Below, one piece after another: positions 17,150 through 25,907 of a stretch of DNA of 64,000 nucleotides. The position numbers and the translations under genes were made by a program. The notes beneath the pieces are model-generated. The model was not told the origin of the DNA. It worked only from the letters and a program-made list of their open reading frames with translations, and searched no databases. Where the stretch lies: NCBI GenBank assembly GCA_905339235.1, contig CAJPFG010000009.1, positions 1 through 64,000 of the forward strand. Reading direction: 5' to 3'. This stretch comes from Phycisphaerales bacterium (GTDB lineage Bacteria; Planctomycetota; Phycisphaerae; Phycisphaerales; UBA1924). Each line of letters opens with the position of its first letter. The first letter of the stretch is position 1.

Positions 17150-19003
17150 TCAGGCCGGCGGCGCAATCGACTTGATGTGCACGTCGCGAAGTTGGCCCTC
17201 GGGCACGGGGCTGGGCGCCCGGGTCATGAGGTCGGCGCCGGTCTGGGTTTTGGGGAACGCGATCACGTCGCGGATGTTGTCCGTGCCTACGAAGTTCATT
17301 ACGAGGCGGTCCAGCCCGAAGGCCACGCCCGCGTGCGGCGGGGCGCCGTAGGCCAGTGCCTCCAGCAGGAATGAGAACTTCTCCTTCGCCTGATCGGGCG
17401 TCATCCCCAGCAGTTTGAAGACCTTGGATTGAACCGCGCGGTCGTGGATTCGAACGCTCCCTCCCGCGATCTCCTGCCCGTTCAGCACCACGTCATACCC
17501 GGCGGACACGATTCCCTCGATCGTGACTTCGTCCTCCTCGTTCGCATCGAGGAAGGCCTGCATCTGGTCGTCGTTGGGGCTTGTGAACGGATGGTGCATC
17601 GCCACCCACTTGCCGGTGTCCTTGTTCCGCTCGAACATCGGGAAGTCCACCACCCACAGGAAGTTCCAGGGCCCGCCCTCTGCGCCGCTCCTGGGAACCA
17701 TGCCCATATCGCGAGCCACTCTCTGCCGCAACTCGCCGATCGCCTTGGTCGCGACCGAATACACGTCGGCGACAAACAGCACCGTGTCGCCGACCTCGCA
17801 GCCCAGCAGCGCCAGGAACTCGCCCTTGAGCGGCTCGAGGAACTTGGCGATGCCGGTGTCGAGTCTCGGCTGGCCGTCCTCGCCCTTGACGACCTTCACC
17901 ACCGCGACGCCGCCCGCGCCGAAGGTCTTCACGAACTCCGTGTATCCGTCCGTGATCTTGCGCGTCAGTTTCTCCGCACCGCCGGGCACGCGGAGGGCTT
18001 TGACCACTCCCTTCCGGCTGTTGAACGCCGGGCGGTCCTTCCCTTTCTCCAGCGCGTTCTTGAAAATCGCGAAGTCCATCTTCCCGGCGAACGCCGAGAT
18101 GTCCCGGGTCTTGAGGTCGTATCGCGTGTCGGGCCGGTCGATCCCGTAGTCCTCCATGGCCTCGCGGTATGACATGCGCCGCATCGGCGGCACGTCGTGC
18201 CCCGCGATTTCCTTCCACAGTCGCCGCACGAACCCCTCCATCGCCTCCATCACCTGCTCGCGCCGCACGAACGACATCTCAAGATCGATCTGGGTAAACT
18301 CGGCCTGGCGGTCGGCGCGCGGGTCCTCGTCGCGGAAGCACCGGCAGATCTGCATGTAGCGGTCGCACCCCGCCACCATCAGGATCTGCTTGAACAACTG
18401 CGGGCTTTGCGGCAACGCGTAGAACGAGCCGGGCACGTGCCGGTTGGGTACCAGGAACTCCCTTGCGCCCTCGGGCGTGCTCTTGTACAGGATGGGCGTT
18501 TCGACCTCCAGGAACCCATTCTCGTCGAAGTACCGGCGCGTGGTCTGGTACACCTTGTGCCGCGTCGAGAGGATCCGCTGCATGCTCGGCCGGCGCAGAT
18601 CGATGTACCGGTGCGTGAGCCGCAACTCCTCGTTGGGCAACTTGCTCAGGTCGTCGGGCAGGAAGGGGGGGTTGTCGGTCTTCGCCAGCACTTCGAGTTT
18701 GTCCACCACGATCTCGATCTTGCCGGTTGCAAGTTTGGGGTTCTCCCCTCCGACCCGGACCCGCACCATCCCCTCGCACGCGATCACGTCCTCGTTGCGC
18801 AGTTTGTCGGCGGCGTCCATCGCCCCGGCGGACAGCCCGGATTCCTTGTCGAACACCACCTGCGTCAGCCCGTAGCGATCGCGCAGGTCGATGAAAATCA
18901 GGTTGCCGTGATCGCGATACGAGTTGACCCAGCCGTTCAACCGAACTGACTTGCCCACATCGGACTCGCGGAGTTGCCCGCAGGTGTGCGTGCGAATAAG
19001 CAT
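17150..19003 (-). CDS. aspS: Aspartyl-tRNA synthetase
   Basis: 617 aa, the usual length of the bacterial type. N-terminal OB-fold anticodon-binding domain (LIRTHTCGQLRESDVGKSVR, LNGWVNSYRDHGNLIFIDLR), then the class II core: motif 2 CRCFRDEDPRADRQAEFTQ, the bacterial GAD insertion domain (about 280-420), and motif 3 GVAFGLDRLVMNFVG with DNIRDVIAFPKT. It charges tRNA-Asp with aspartate. Whether it is discriminating or also charges tRNA-Asn cannot be told here. A DHG run near residue 30 is as in other bacterial enzymes. Confidence 0.97.
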   Translation of the reverse strand: MLIRTHTCGQLRESDVGKSVRLNGWVNSYRDHGNLIFIDLRDRYGLTQVVFDKESGLSAGAMDAADKLRNEDVIACEGMVRVRVGGENPKLATGKIEIVVDKLEVLAKTDNPPFLPDDLSKLPNEELRLTHRYIDLRRPSMQRILSTRHKVYQTTRRYFDENGFLEVETPILYKSTPEGAREFLVPNRHVPGSFYALPQSPQLFKQILMVAGCDRYMQICRCFRDEDPRADRQAEFTQIDLEMSFVRREQVMEAMEGFVRRLWKEIAGHDVPPMRRMSYREAMEDYGIDRPDTRYDLKTRDISAFAGKMDFAIFKNALEKGKDRPAFNSRKGVVKALRVPGGAEKLTRKITDGYTEFVKTFGAGGVAVVKVVKGEDGQPRLDTGIAKFLEPLKGEFLALLGCEVGDTVLFVADVYSVATKAIGELRQRVARDMGMVPRSGAEGGPWNFLWVVDFPMFERNKDTGKWVAMHHPFTSPNDDQMQAFLDANEEDEVTIEGIVSAGYDVVLNGQEIAGGSVRIHDRAVQSKVFKLLGMTPDQAKEKFSFLLEALAYGAPPHAGVAFGLDRLVMNFVGTDNIRDVIAFPKTQTGADLMTRAPSPVPEGQLRDVHIKSIAPPA

Positions 19004-19051
19004 GGATGTCCTTCCCTCAATTGGTCGCGACTATAGGGAAGGGTTGGTCGC

Positions 19052-19504
19052 CTACGCCGCCCGGCGGATGTCCATCGCTCCCGCCAGCATCGCGCCGGTC
19101 ATTGCATCCAGCACCAGCGACCAACTGTTGGCCGTGTCCGCCGTCCACGCATCCCCGGCCAGATCCGCCATCGCCTGCAGCAACTCGTTGCGGACAATCC
19201 GGTAGTGCGCGGCCGTCGCACCGCAGGCCGCGGCCTGCTTCCCGAGTTCTCCCAGCGGCTTTTCCAACCTGTGGAAGGTGTCGCAGAACCGCGCGACCTG
19301 CTGGAGCGTCGCGAACCACCGGACGTGATATCGGGAGGTATCGTCCGGAAACAGTCCGCGCAAGTCCGGGTAGTGATCCCCCAGGTTTCGAATGACGCTG
19401 GAGACGAGCGCCGGTCCGCAAAGGCAGAAGTCCTCAAGACTTGAGCGCACCAGGTGTGCCTGGATTCGGTCCATGTCTTCTCGCTCCTGTGTGTAGTCGG
19501 ACAC
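19052..19504 (-). CDS. Globin-fold protein, proximal haem histidine apparently missing
   Basis: 150 aa. The pattern DLRGLFPDDTSRYHVRWFAT, then CDTFHRLEKPLGELGKQ, HYRIVRNELLQAMADLAGD and WTADTANSWSLVLDAM follows the helices of single-domain bacterial globins (B/C, E, F, G and H). Aligning by eye on the usual LG-x-x-H-x-x-x-G-V-x-x-x-H-Y stretch gives LGKQAAACGATAAHY: the position of the F8 proximal His that ligates haem iron is Ala. The protein may therefore be a haem-free sensor-type globin, like the N-domains of stressosome RsbR proteins, or may use another ligand. It sits 49 bp past aspS's start on the same strand. Confidence 0.65.
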   Translation of the reverse strand: MSDYTQEREDMDRIQAHLVRSSLEDFCLCGPALVSSVIRNLGDHYPDLRGLFPDDTSRYHVRWFATLQQVARFCDTFHRLEKPLGELGKQAAACGATAAHYRIVRNELLQAMADLAGDAWTADTANSWSLVLDAMTGAMLAGAMDIRRAA

Positions 19505-19630
19505 TCAATCGGCCCGCCGCGCCCCGCGGTTCAGCGTGCGTCGAGACAACGCCGATTCCCCCGCTCCCCGCTCGGCCGGTGCCGTGTTTGCTCATCAGGC
19601 CGCGCACGCCCAGTCGCATAATCTCCCCGC

Positions 19631-21088
19631 ATGACCTCATGGACCGCACAGCCCATTCGCCGGACAGGCGCGCTGGCGGTCGCAACCTTGCTCGGGCTTT
19701 TGTCGGGTTGTGGAGCCACGCCCGCGCGCTCGAACGTACCGCCCACACCCGCGCGCCCCCTGTCGGGTGAGTACGTCGCGACGTTTCACACCCAGTTCGT
19801 CGGTCCGATCCGCGCTCGGATGATCGCCGAGCCCACCGAGCAGGGCTTCAAGGCCAACACACCACCGGGAGTCGCGTGGGGCCTTGTGGGGGGCGTCGAG
19901 AAACTGCTCGGACCGCTCTTCACCCCCTTCGTGTTCCCCTCGGGGATGATTCTCACGTGGGAATCGACCCTGCCACGCGATGGCGGCCACGGCCAAGGGA
20001 CCATCGGCGTGGGGAGCATCGATTCTCTTCGCGCCCGCACGCGAATTGTCGCGCAGGATTCTCCGGTTGAAGTCCGCTGGCGCGACGGACGGCTGATCGG
20101 CTTGCTTGACCTCAAGCCCGGGCCCGGCCCCGCGCCGTTCGCTGATTACGCCGCGCTCGCGGCCCGGGCCCGCGAGGAGTTTCCAGCACGCTACTTCGAT
20201 CCTGTTCTGGCCAGGTCCCGCCCCGTACAGAACTATCTCGACGATCTTGCCGCCGTCGCGTCCAAGTCACACGACGACATCGAGTTCCTGTTCGGGGCCC
20301 TCTTCGCGGGGCGCAAGAACATCGCGCGATACGGCACGCCCATGATCTTTCCGCGCGAGCAGCCCGCTTCCAGGTCGATGTTTGCCGGCAAGTCCGAAGC
20401 ACCCAAGCCCATCGCCGTTTCGGGCGATCCGCAGTCCCAGACCGTGACCCTGCGGATCGACGCGTTCATGGAGGACGCCCTCGTTGACGAGGGATTCAGG
20501 AAAGCCCTCGCCACCAGACCGAAGGCGCTGATTCTCGACCTGCGCACCTGTCCGGGCGTGGAACTGGCCGCGTTTCGGGCCGCGACGTGGCTCACGGACG
20601 TTCCGCTCCGCCTGGGGACGTACGTCGGCGCCGCGAAGCGAGGGTCGCCGGACGAAGGCTCGGCACCGGTCGCGCGGATCTGCTCCGAGTCCTCCTCCGC
20701 CGCGCTTACCGACCGCCTGGCCCTTGAACAGGCTCTTGCGTTCGAGGCCTTGCCGCGCGCGGATGGATTCTCGGGCCCGGTGGTCGTACTGACCTCTCGG
20801 CGAACGTCCTCCACAGCCGAGGCGCTTACGACCGCGCTCGCCGCGGCCGGGCGCGTCACGATTATCGGCGAACCCACCGCCGCCCGCCCGATGTTGTCCC
20901 GCGAGTTTGACCTCGGCCAGGACTGGTCGATGCGCATCGCTGCGTACGATTACATCAGGCCCGACGGCACGCGGGTGCCCCGCGGCGGGCTGGACCCCGC
21001 CGTTCGTGCAATCCCCGAGCAGGCGCCACAGGTCGCGCGCGAATGGCTCGCTCGCCGGGAGTCGGGGGTGACCACGACCGCACGCTGA
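19631..21088 (+). CDS. S41-family peptidase-like lipoprotein
   Basis: 485 aa. The N-terminus has a lipoprotein signal with lipobox LLSGC (Cys about residue 28). The C-terminal half carries an S41 (C-terminal processing/tricorn-type) protease core: PKALILDLRTCPGVELAAFR, GPVVVLTSRRTSSTAEALTT with the Ser of SSTAE at the nucleophile position, RVTIIGEPTAA and IRPDGTRVPRGGLDPAV. There is no PDZ domain. The N-terminal part (GEYVATFHTQFVGPIRARM) is a separate beta-rich domain I do not recognise. Likely attached to the outer face of the membrane; substrate unknown. Confidence 0.8.
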   Translation: MTSWTAQPIRRTGALAVATLLGLLSGCGATPARSNVPPTPARPLSGEYVATFHTQFVGPIRARMIAEPTEQGFKANTPPGVAWGLVGGVEKLLGPLFTPFVFPSGMILTWESTLPRDGGHGQGTIGVGSIDSLRARTRIVAQDSPVEVRWRDGRLIGLLDLKPGPGPAPFADYAALAARAREEFPARYFDPVLARSRPVQNYLDDLAAVASKSHDDIEFLFGALFAGRKNIARYGTPMIFPREQPASRSMFAGKSEAPKPIAVSGDPQSQTVTLRIDAFMEDALVDEGFRKALATRPKALILDLRTCPGVELAAFRAATWLTDVPLRLGTYVGAAKRGSPDEGSAPVARICSESSSAALTDRLALEQALAFEALPRADGFSGPVVVLTSRRTSSTAEALTTALAAAGRVTIIGEPTAARPMLSREFDLGQDWSMRIAAYDYIRPDGTRVPRGGLDPAVRAIPEQAPQVAREWLARRESGVTTTAR

Positions 21089-21094
21089 GGGCGC

Positions 21095-23077
21095 TCAAAG
21101 CAGGAATGCCTTCACCAGCGCATCGCTGATCCCCACTAGCGCCGCACCCGCGATGATCCCCGCGCAGATCGGCTCGTGGGTCTCGATCCACAGCATGTGT
21201 CCCATCGACTCCTTCCGGGCCTTGTACACGCGGTGTGTGACGTAGAAAAACAGGGCCCCCGCGAACATCGCGATGGTCGATTCCGGCGGCACGACGACCC
21301 CGAGCCCGATCGCCAGCGGACTGATTGGGAATCGGTTCTTCGTGAGGATTCGGGTCACCTCGAACACCAACCCCACCACCGAGGCGATGATCATCGACGT
21401 GATGATCGAGCCTGTCAGCAGGCTCCCCGTCCCCGCGTCCCCGAAGATCGAGGTCACGAGATCTGATACTCCCTTCCACTGCACCGCGGAGGGGAACGAG
21501 AACTGGTCCGAAACCATCATGGTCTGGATGTCGTCTCCGGGCTTGTACTTGGGGAGGAACAATGCGTAGAAGAGCGGCGTGGACGCCAGCGCCCCCGCCA
21601 CGATCCCGATGCAGTGCCCGATCGCCTGCTGCCGCGGCTTGGCGCCCAGCATGTATCCCGGCTTGATGTCCATCAGCAGGTTACTGGCGTTACTGGCGAC
21701 CTCCACGCACATCACGCCGGTCATGAGGTTCGTGGGCGGGTGCTTGGGATCGGCCGCTCCGAAAATGAACTGGGGGATCTTCGACAGCGATCCTGTCGGC
21801 GTGATGCCAGTAAGGGCCGTGCTGCTCGCCGCGATCAGCGTCAGCACGATGATCATGGGAATCGCGATGGACCCCAGCAGGATCGAAACTCCGAACCACT
21901 CGTGGGCCATCCACACGCCCAGGGCACCGATGATCGGAACCCCCACCCACGAGATCTTGGACGGCAACTCGATGTGCGCGAGTACATCCTTTCCCTGGCG
22001 CTTGGCGCCGCCCGTGATCGTCTTGAACGCCTCGACGAACACTTGTGGCTTGGCGAAAAGCGACACCATCGCCGCCACTACCATGATGCAGATGCCCCAC
22101 CACAGCGACCAGTTGTTCACAATGTGGGCCCGACCGAAGATGCGTTCTCCCTCCTCCGTCACCCTCGCGGGCTTGATCTCTCCGATGGAAATCATCCATG
22201 GCACGATGATCACGAAGTTCACCAGCATCCCGATCATCATGCTCGACGCGGAGCGGATGCCCATCAGCCCGCCCGCCCCGATCATCGCCAGGTCCAGCGC
22301 GGGGCTGAGCGCCAACTGCCGTACGTCCACCCCCGCCAGCCTCGGGATCGGCACCCAGCCCTTCTCCGCCATCCAGTAGTACAGCGCGTCGAGGTTGTGC
22401 GGCAGGTGCCAGCCCTGCTTGAGCCCGAGCCATTTCTGCTGGATCACTTTCTGGATGCTCTCGCCCGAGATGAACGAAATGAAACCCGCCACCGATGCCG
22501 CGACCACCAGCGCCTTGGCCTTGAACATCCCCACCTTCGCCGCCGAGGAGTACAGCGTGTCGAGCACCACCCCGCACGCCCGCCCCTCCGGGAACGGCTG
22601 CTGCTCATCATTGATGAACCGCCGCTTCATCGGAAACGCCACCAGCACCCCCAGCACCGAGAGCACGAAGTTGAACAACATCATCTGCCACCAGGGGATC
22701 GTCTGCTTCTGCACCCACATGTACGCCGTCATCCCCGAAATCAGCGGACCGGTCATGTACCCCGCGGCGGTCGCGATCGACTGCGAGCAGTTGTTCTCCA
22801 AGATCGTCATGTCCTTCGCGCCCAGTCTCGCCATCACCCGGTACATCGCGAACGCCAGGATTACGCTGGTCAACCCGACGCCCAGCGTCCAGCCCGTGCG
22901 TGCCCCGACATACAGGTTCGTTGCACTCAGCACCGACCCCAGCGCGAACCCCGTAATTGCGGCTCGCAGCGTGAGTTGCGCCATATCGCCCCGCCACACA
23001 TTTTCCAGCCACCAGCGGTCCTTCTGTTCGAGAGTCCACGTGCGAACCTGCTCGTCGGTGAGTTGCGGAATCGGCAT
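21095..23077 (-). CDS. OPT-family oligopeptide transporter
   Basis: 660 aa from ATG 23077; the frame is open to 23173, but the extra part is Arg-rich and not membrane-like. Multiple hydrophobic helices throughout. Signatures: LRAAITGFALGSVLSATNLY, the NCSQSIATAAGYM segment, FPEGRACGVVLDTLYSS, GGLMGIRSASSMM, LTGITPTGSLSKIPQF and LMDIKPGYMLGAKPRQQA. These are characteristic of the prokaryotic OPT family (proton-coupled uptake of peptides or metal chelates). Convergent with the S41 peptidase gene (6 bp apart). Substrate cannot be told from sequence. Confidence 0.93.
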   Translation of the reverse strand: MPIPQLTDEQVRTWTLEQKDRWWLENVWRGDMAQLTLRAAITGFALGSVLSATNLYVGARTGWTLGVGLTSVILAFAMYRVMARLGAKDMTILENNCSQSIATAAGYMTGPLISGMTAYMWVQKQTIPWWQMMLFNFVLSVLGVLVAFPMKRRFINDEQQPFPEGRACGVVLDTLYSSAAKVGMFKAKALVVAASVAGFISFISGESIQKVIQQKWLGLKQGWHLPHNLDALYYWMAEKGWVPIPRLAGVDVRQLALSPALDLAMIGAGGLMGIRSASSMMIGMLVNFVIIVPWMISIGEIKPARVTEEGERIFGRAHIVNNWSLWWGICIMVVAAMVSLFAKPQVFVEAFKTITGGAKRQGKDVLAHIELPSKISWVGVPIIGALGVWMAHEWFGVSILLGSIAIPMIIVLTLIAASSTALTGITPTGSLSKIPQFIFGAADPKHPPTNLMTGVMCVEVASNASNLLMDIKPGYMLGAKPRQQAIGHCIGIVAGALASTPLFYALFLPKYKPGDDIQTMMVSDQFSFPSAVQWKGVSDLVTSIFGDAGTGSLLTGSIITSMIIASVVGLVFEVTRILTKNRFPISPLAIGLGVVVPPESTIAMFAGALFFYVTHRVYKARKESMGHMLWIETHEPICAGIIAGAALVGISDALVKAFLL

Positions 23078-23424
23078 GCGTGCTCCGGACGTTGAGGTAC
23101 CAGACAACCGCGCTGCGCGCGAACGCGGAGTGTACCGCGGGTGGCACTGTCGGGCCGCGCCGGACCGTCGCATTTGCGATCTGCGCCCGGTGACTCCCGA
23201 ACCCGGTGCCGTCCCGCGAACCAGGCGACGAGCGACTCAGGCACAAGCACCGGCGAAGACTCACGCGATCCCCTTGCGCTGGCCGAGGCCGGCGCCAGGA
23301 CATTCGCCGACGGACGCGTTGAGGAGGCTCGCTCGCCCTTCGCCCGCGCACTCGCCGCTCCCACGGGCGACTGCGCATGAGTGTCAGCGCTATTGCCGCC
23401 CGCGCCGAGCCGGTACCATCCGCC
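23078..23424. other. Divergent intergenic region, no gene seen
   Basis: 347 bp between the OPT transporter and the acetyltransferase starts. An open plus-strand frame (23141-23380) is Ala/Arg/Ser-rich with no family resemblance and is probably a GC-driven artefact. The region must hold both divergent promoters, but I see no convincing -35/-10 pair or operator. Confidence 0.4.
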
Positions 23425-24084
23425 ATGCCAGTTCGCGCCGTTCAGGGCCTGTCTCGCGCCGTGCAAGTCGGGGAGCGTGTCTTCCTGCGCCATCCGAGCG
23501 GCGCCGACCGCGCGGAATGGACCAAGTTGCGCGAGGCGAGCGAAGATCATCTGCGGCCGTGGGACCCCACCCCACCGGGCAACGACGAGCCGCTTCCGCC
23601 CGACATCGCTTTCGACAAACTCGTGAAGTCTTGTGACACCCCCGAGTCCCAGCGGTTCGTGATTTGCCTTGTCGCCGACGGTCGCATCGCCGGGCAGATC
23701 AGCCTGAACCAGATCTTTCGCGGCCCGTTCCAGAACGCCGTGGCGGGCTACTGGATCGGCAAACAGTTTGCGGGTAAGGGATACATGACCGAGGCGTTGC
23801 GGCTGGCGCTCCGCCAGGCGTTCGAGAAACTCGGCCTGCACCGCGTCGAGGCCAACATCATCCCGCGCAACGCGCCTTCGAAGGCGCTGGTGCGAGGTAT
23901 CGGGCTTCGGCTCGAAGGCCTCGCCAAGCGGTATCTGCGAATCGCCGGCGCTTGGGAAGACCACGAACACTGGGCAATCACGGCCGAGGAATGGGCGGCG
24001 CTCAGGGACCGCCCACCTCGCGATGATCGTGTTCGCCCACGGGTGTCAGGCGGACGACGCGGAGGTTCATCAGGGTCCCGGTAA
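23425..24084 (+). CDS. GNAT acetyltransferase, RimJ/RimL type
   Basis: 219 aa from ATG 23425 (MPVRAVQGLSRAVQVGERV); the frame is open to 23377. RimJ/RimL-type fold: RVFLRHPSGADRAEWTKLRE, QISLNQIFRGPFQNAVAGYW, acetyl-CoA loop KQFAGKGYMTEALRLAL, and LHRVEANIIPRNAPSKALVR with LRLEGLAKRYLRIAGAWEDH. The family acetylates N-termini of ribosomal proteins or other amines; the substrate here is unknown. The last 83 bp overlap the 3' end of the convergent fucosidase gene, and the C-terminal tail (DRPPRDDRVRPRVSGG) is unlike other members, so the original stop may have been lost and read through. Confidence 0.88.
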   Translation: MPVRAVQGLSRAVQVGERVFLRHPSGADRAEWTKLREASEDHLRPWDPTPPGNDEPLPPDIAFDKLVKSCDTPESQRFVICLVADGRIAGQISLNQIFRGPFQNAVAGYWIGKQFAGKGYMTEALRLALRQAFEKLGLHRVEANIIPRNAPSKALVRGIGLRLEGLAKRYLRIAGAWEDHEHWAITAEEWAALRDRPPRDDRVRPRVSGGRRGGSSGSR

Positions 24085-25834
24085 AGTCCTCGCCCGGCCT
24101 GACCGTCAGCGTGAGCGGACCGTCTTCGGCGATCTCGAACTGCTCACAGCGGTACGGGGTGAACGTGCCCCAGTTGCCGGTGTTGGGCACCTTGCCCGTA
24201 AACGCCTGTCCCGAAAGTTCCACGACGAACTCGGAGCCCGCGAGATCCGCCACGCAGGAAACATCCACCTCCACTTCGTACAGCCCCTTGGGCGCCGTAA
24301 ACGTCCACGTCGCGTAGTCCTCGTGCGAAGTCCAGAAACCCAGGCTGCCGCCCCACTTGGCCTCGTACGCGAGTCGCTCGCCGTGGATATCGGCGTCGGC
24401 GGCCTGCAGGAGCACCTTGCCGTCGGGACCCGGCTTGATGGGGCCGGAGACGACACGGGGCTCGCCATCGAGGATCAGTTTGACGACCGTGGCCGCGTCG
24501 TGGACTCCCTTGGCCGGCACGTTCACGATGACGTCGTCGTCGTGCCTCTCGACCTGGAGCGATGCAGGCCCGCCGAGGATCGACGCCGACGTGACTTCGC
24601 CGAGCAACCCGGGAACGCGAAGCCGCCCGTCGTCGGGCCAATCGAAGACGTGCAGGTAGAGCACGCCGGGCTTGGAGGTGCAACGACCCCACGCGAGTCG
24701 CTTGAACGGGCTTGCGGTTGTCCCGTAGATCGCTTCGCCATTGATATCCATCCACCGGCCTATCTCGGCCATGCGTTCGAGGGAGGCCTGAGGGATGAGG
24801 CCGTCGGCGGTCGGGCCGACGTTGAGAAGGAAGTTTCCGCCTTTGCTGGCGGTTTCGCAGAGAGTGTGGATGAGTTTCGTCGAGGACTTCCAGTTCTGAT
24901 CGTCCGTGCGATAGCCCCAGGTGTCGTTCATCGTCATGCAGGATTCCCAGTCCACGCCGGGAAACCCGGTCGCGGGGACTTCCTGCTCGGGCGTGCCGTA
25001 GTCGCCGGCCCACTGGCCTTGCTTGTCGAGGCCGGCCATGTCGTTACGGCCCTTATCCACGCGGTTGTTGATGATGATGTCGGGCTGCAGGCCGCGGACG
25101 AAAGCGGCGAGTTTCACCCCGCGCTCGTGGGTCCAGGTGCTCTCCCACTCGCCGTCGAACCAGAGAATCCCGATTTTTCCGTAGTTGGTGAGCAACTCCT
25201 GGAGTTGGGCCCGCAGGTAGTCCTCAAAGCGGTCAAAGTCGGCCCCCTCGGCCGATCGTATCTCCCACTTGCGGCGCGGCAGGTAATCGGGGTGATGCCA
25301 GTCCATGATGGAGTGGTACCAGCAGATCCGGATGCCCTCGCGCCGGCAGGCGTCGGCGAGTTCCTTCATGATGTCGCGTTTGAAGGGCGTCGCCATCACG
25401 TCCCACTCGGAGACCTTGCTGTCGAAGAGAGCGAAGCCGTCGTGGTGCTTGCTGGTGATGACGATGTACTTCATCCCGGCGCTCTTGGCGGCCCGGGCCC
25501 AGGCGTCCGCGTCGAACATCACGGGATTGAACCGGTCCTTGAGCGGCTCGTAGCCCGCAACTTGTATCGGCGCGTTGGTCTGAATCCACTCGCCGGTGCC
25601 GTTCACTTTCTTGCCGTCCCACTGGCCCGCGGGGATCGAATAGAGGCCCCAGTGGATGAACATGCCGAAACGGGCGTCACGGAACCACTCCATTCGGGAG
25701 TCACGCGTCGCCGCCGTTTCGTGCAGTGTCTGCGACGGCGCGGAGGCGCTGCGCGGCCGCGACGCGCAGCCTGCGGTGGAAAGTCCGAGGGCGACAGAGA
25801 GCGCCAAGCCGATCATGGATTGCATTGAGGTCAT
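24002..25834 (-). CDS. Alpha-L-fucosidase (GH29), lipoprotein
   Basis: 610 aa. Lipoprotein-like signal (LSVALGLSTAGC, Cys about 23). The GH29 barrel begins at about residue 45: MEWFRDARFGMFIHWGLYS, YIVITSKHHDGFALFDSK, EWDVMATPFKRDIMKELADA, and IGILWFDGEWE, whose Asp is the expected nucleophile. The C-terminal third (about 450-600) is a beta-sandwich or carbohydrate-binding region. It releases terminal alpha-L-fucose from glycans, probably in the periplasm or at the cell surface. It is the last gene of the minus-strand sugar-catabolism run and overlaps the convergent acetyltransferase gene by 83 bp. Confidence 0.94.
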   Translation of the reverse strand: MTSMQSMIGLALSVALGLSTAGCASRPRSASAPSQTLHETAATRDSRMEWFRDARFGMFIHWGLYSIPAGQWDGKKVNGTGEWIQTNAPIQVAGYEPLKDRFNPVMFDADAWARAAKSAGMKYIVITSKHHDGFALFDSKVSEWDVMATPFKRDIMKELADACRREGIRICWYHSIMDWHHPDYLPRRKWEIRSAEGADFDRFEDYLRAQLQELLTNYGKIGILWFDGEWESTWTHERGVKLAAFVRGLQPDIIINNRVDKGRNDMAGLDKQGQWAGDYGTPEQEVPATGFPGVDWESCMTMNDTWGYRTDDQNWKSSTKLIHTLCETASKGGNFLLNVGPTADGLIPQASLERMAEIGRWMDINGEAIYGTTASPFKRLAWGRCTSKPGVLYLHVFDWPDDGRLRVPGLLGEVTSASILGGPASLQVERHDDDVIVNVPAKGVHDAATVVKLILDGEPRVVSGPIKPGPDGKVLLQAADADIHGERLAYEAKWGGSLGFWTSHEDYATWTFTAPKGLYEVEVDVSCVADLAGSEFVVELSGQAFTGKVPNTGNWGTFTPYRCEQFEIAEDGPLTLTVRPGEDFTGTLMNLRVVRLTPVGEHDHREVGGP

Positions 25835-25907
25835 AGCGCAGGATATCGCGGCGCGAAGGCCGGTGCAGGAACTCGAGTGTGCGGAAGCGAGGGCGAGGAA
25901 CCCTCAT

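Noticed and set aside
23141..23380. Small open frame before the acetyltransferase
   Set aside because: No start signal, biased composition, no family.
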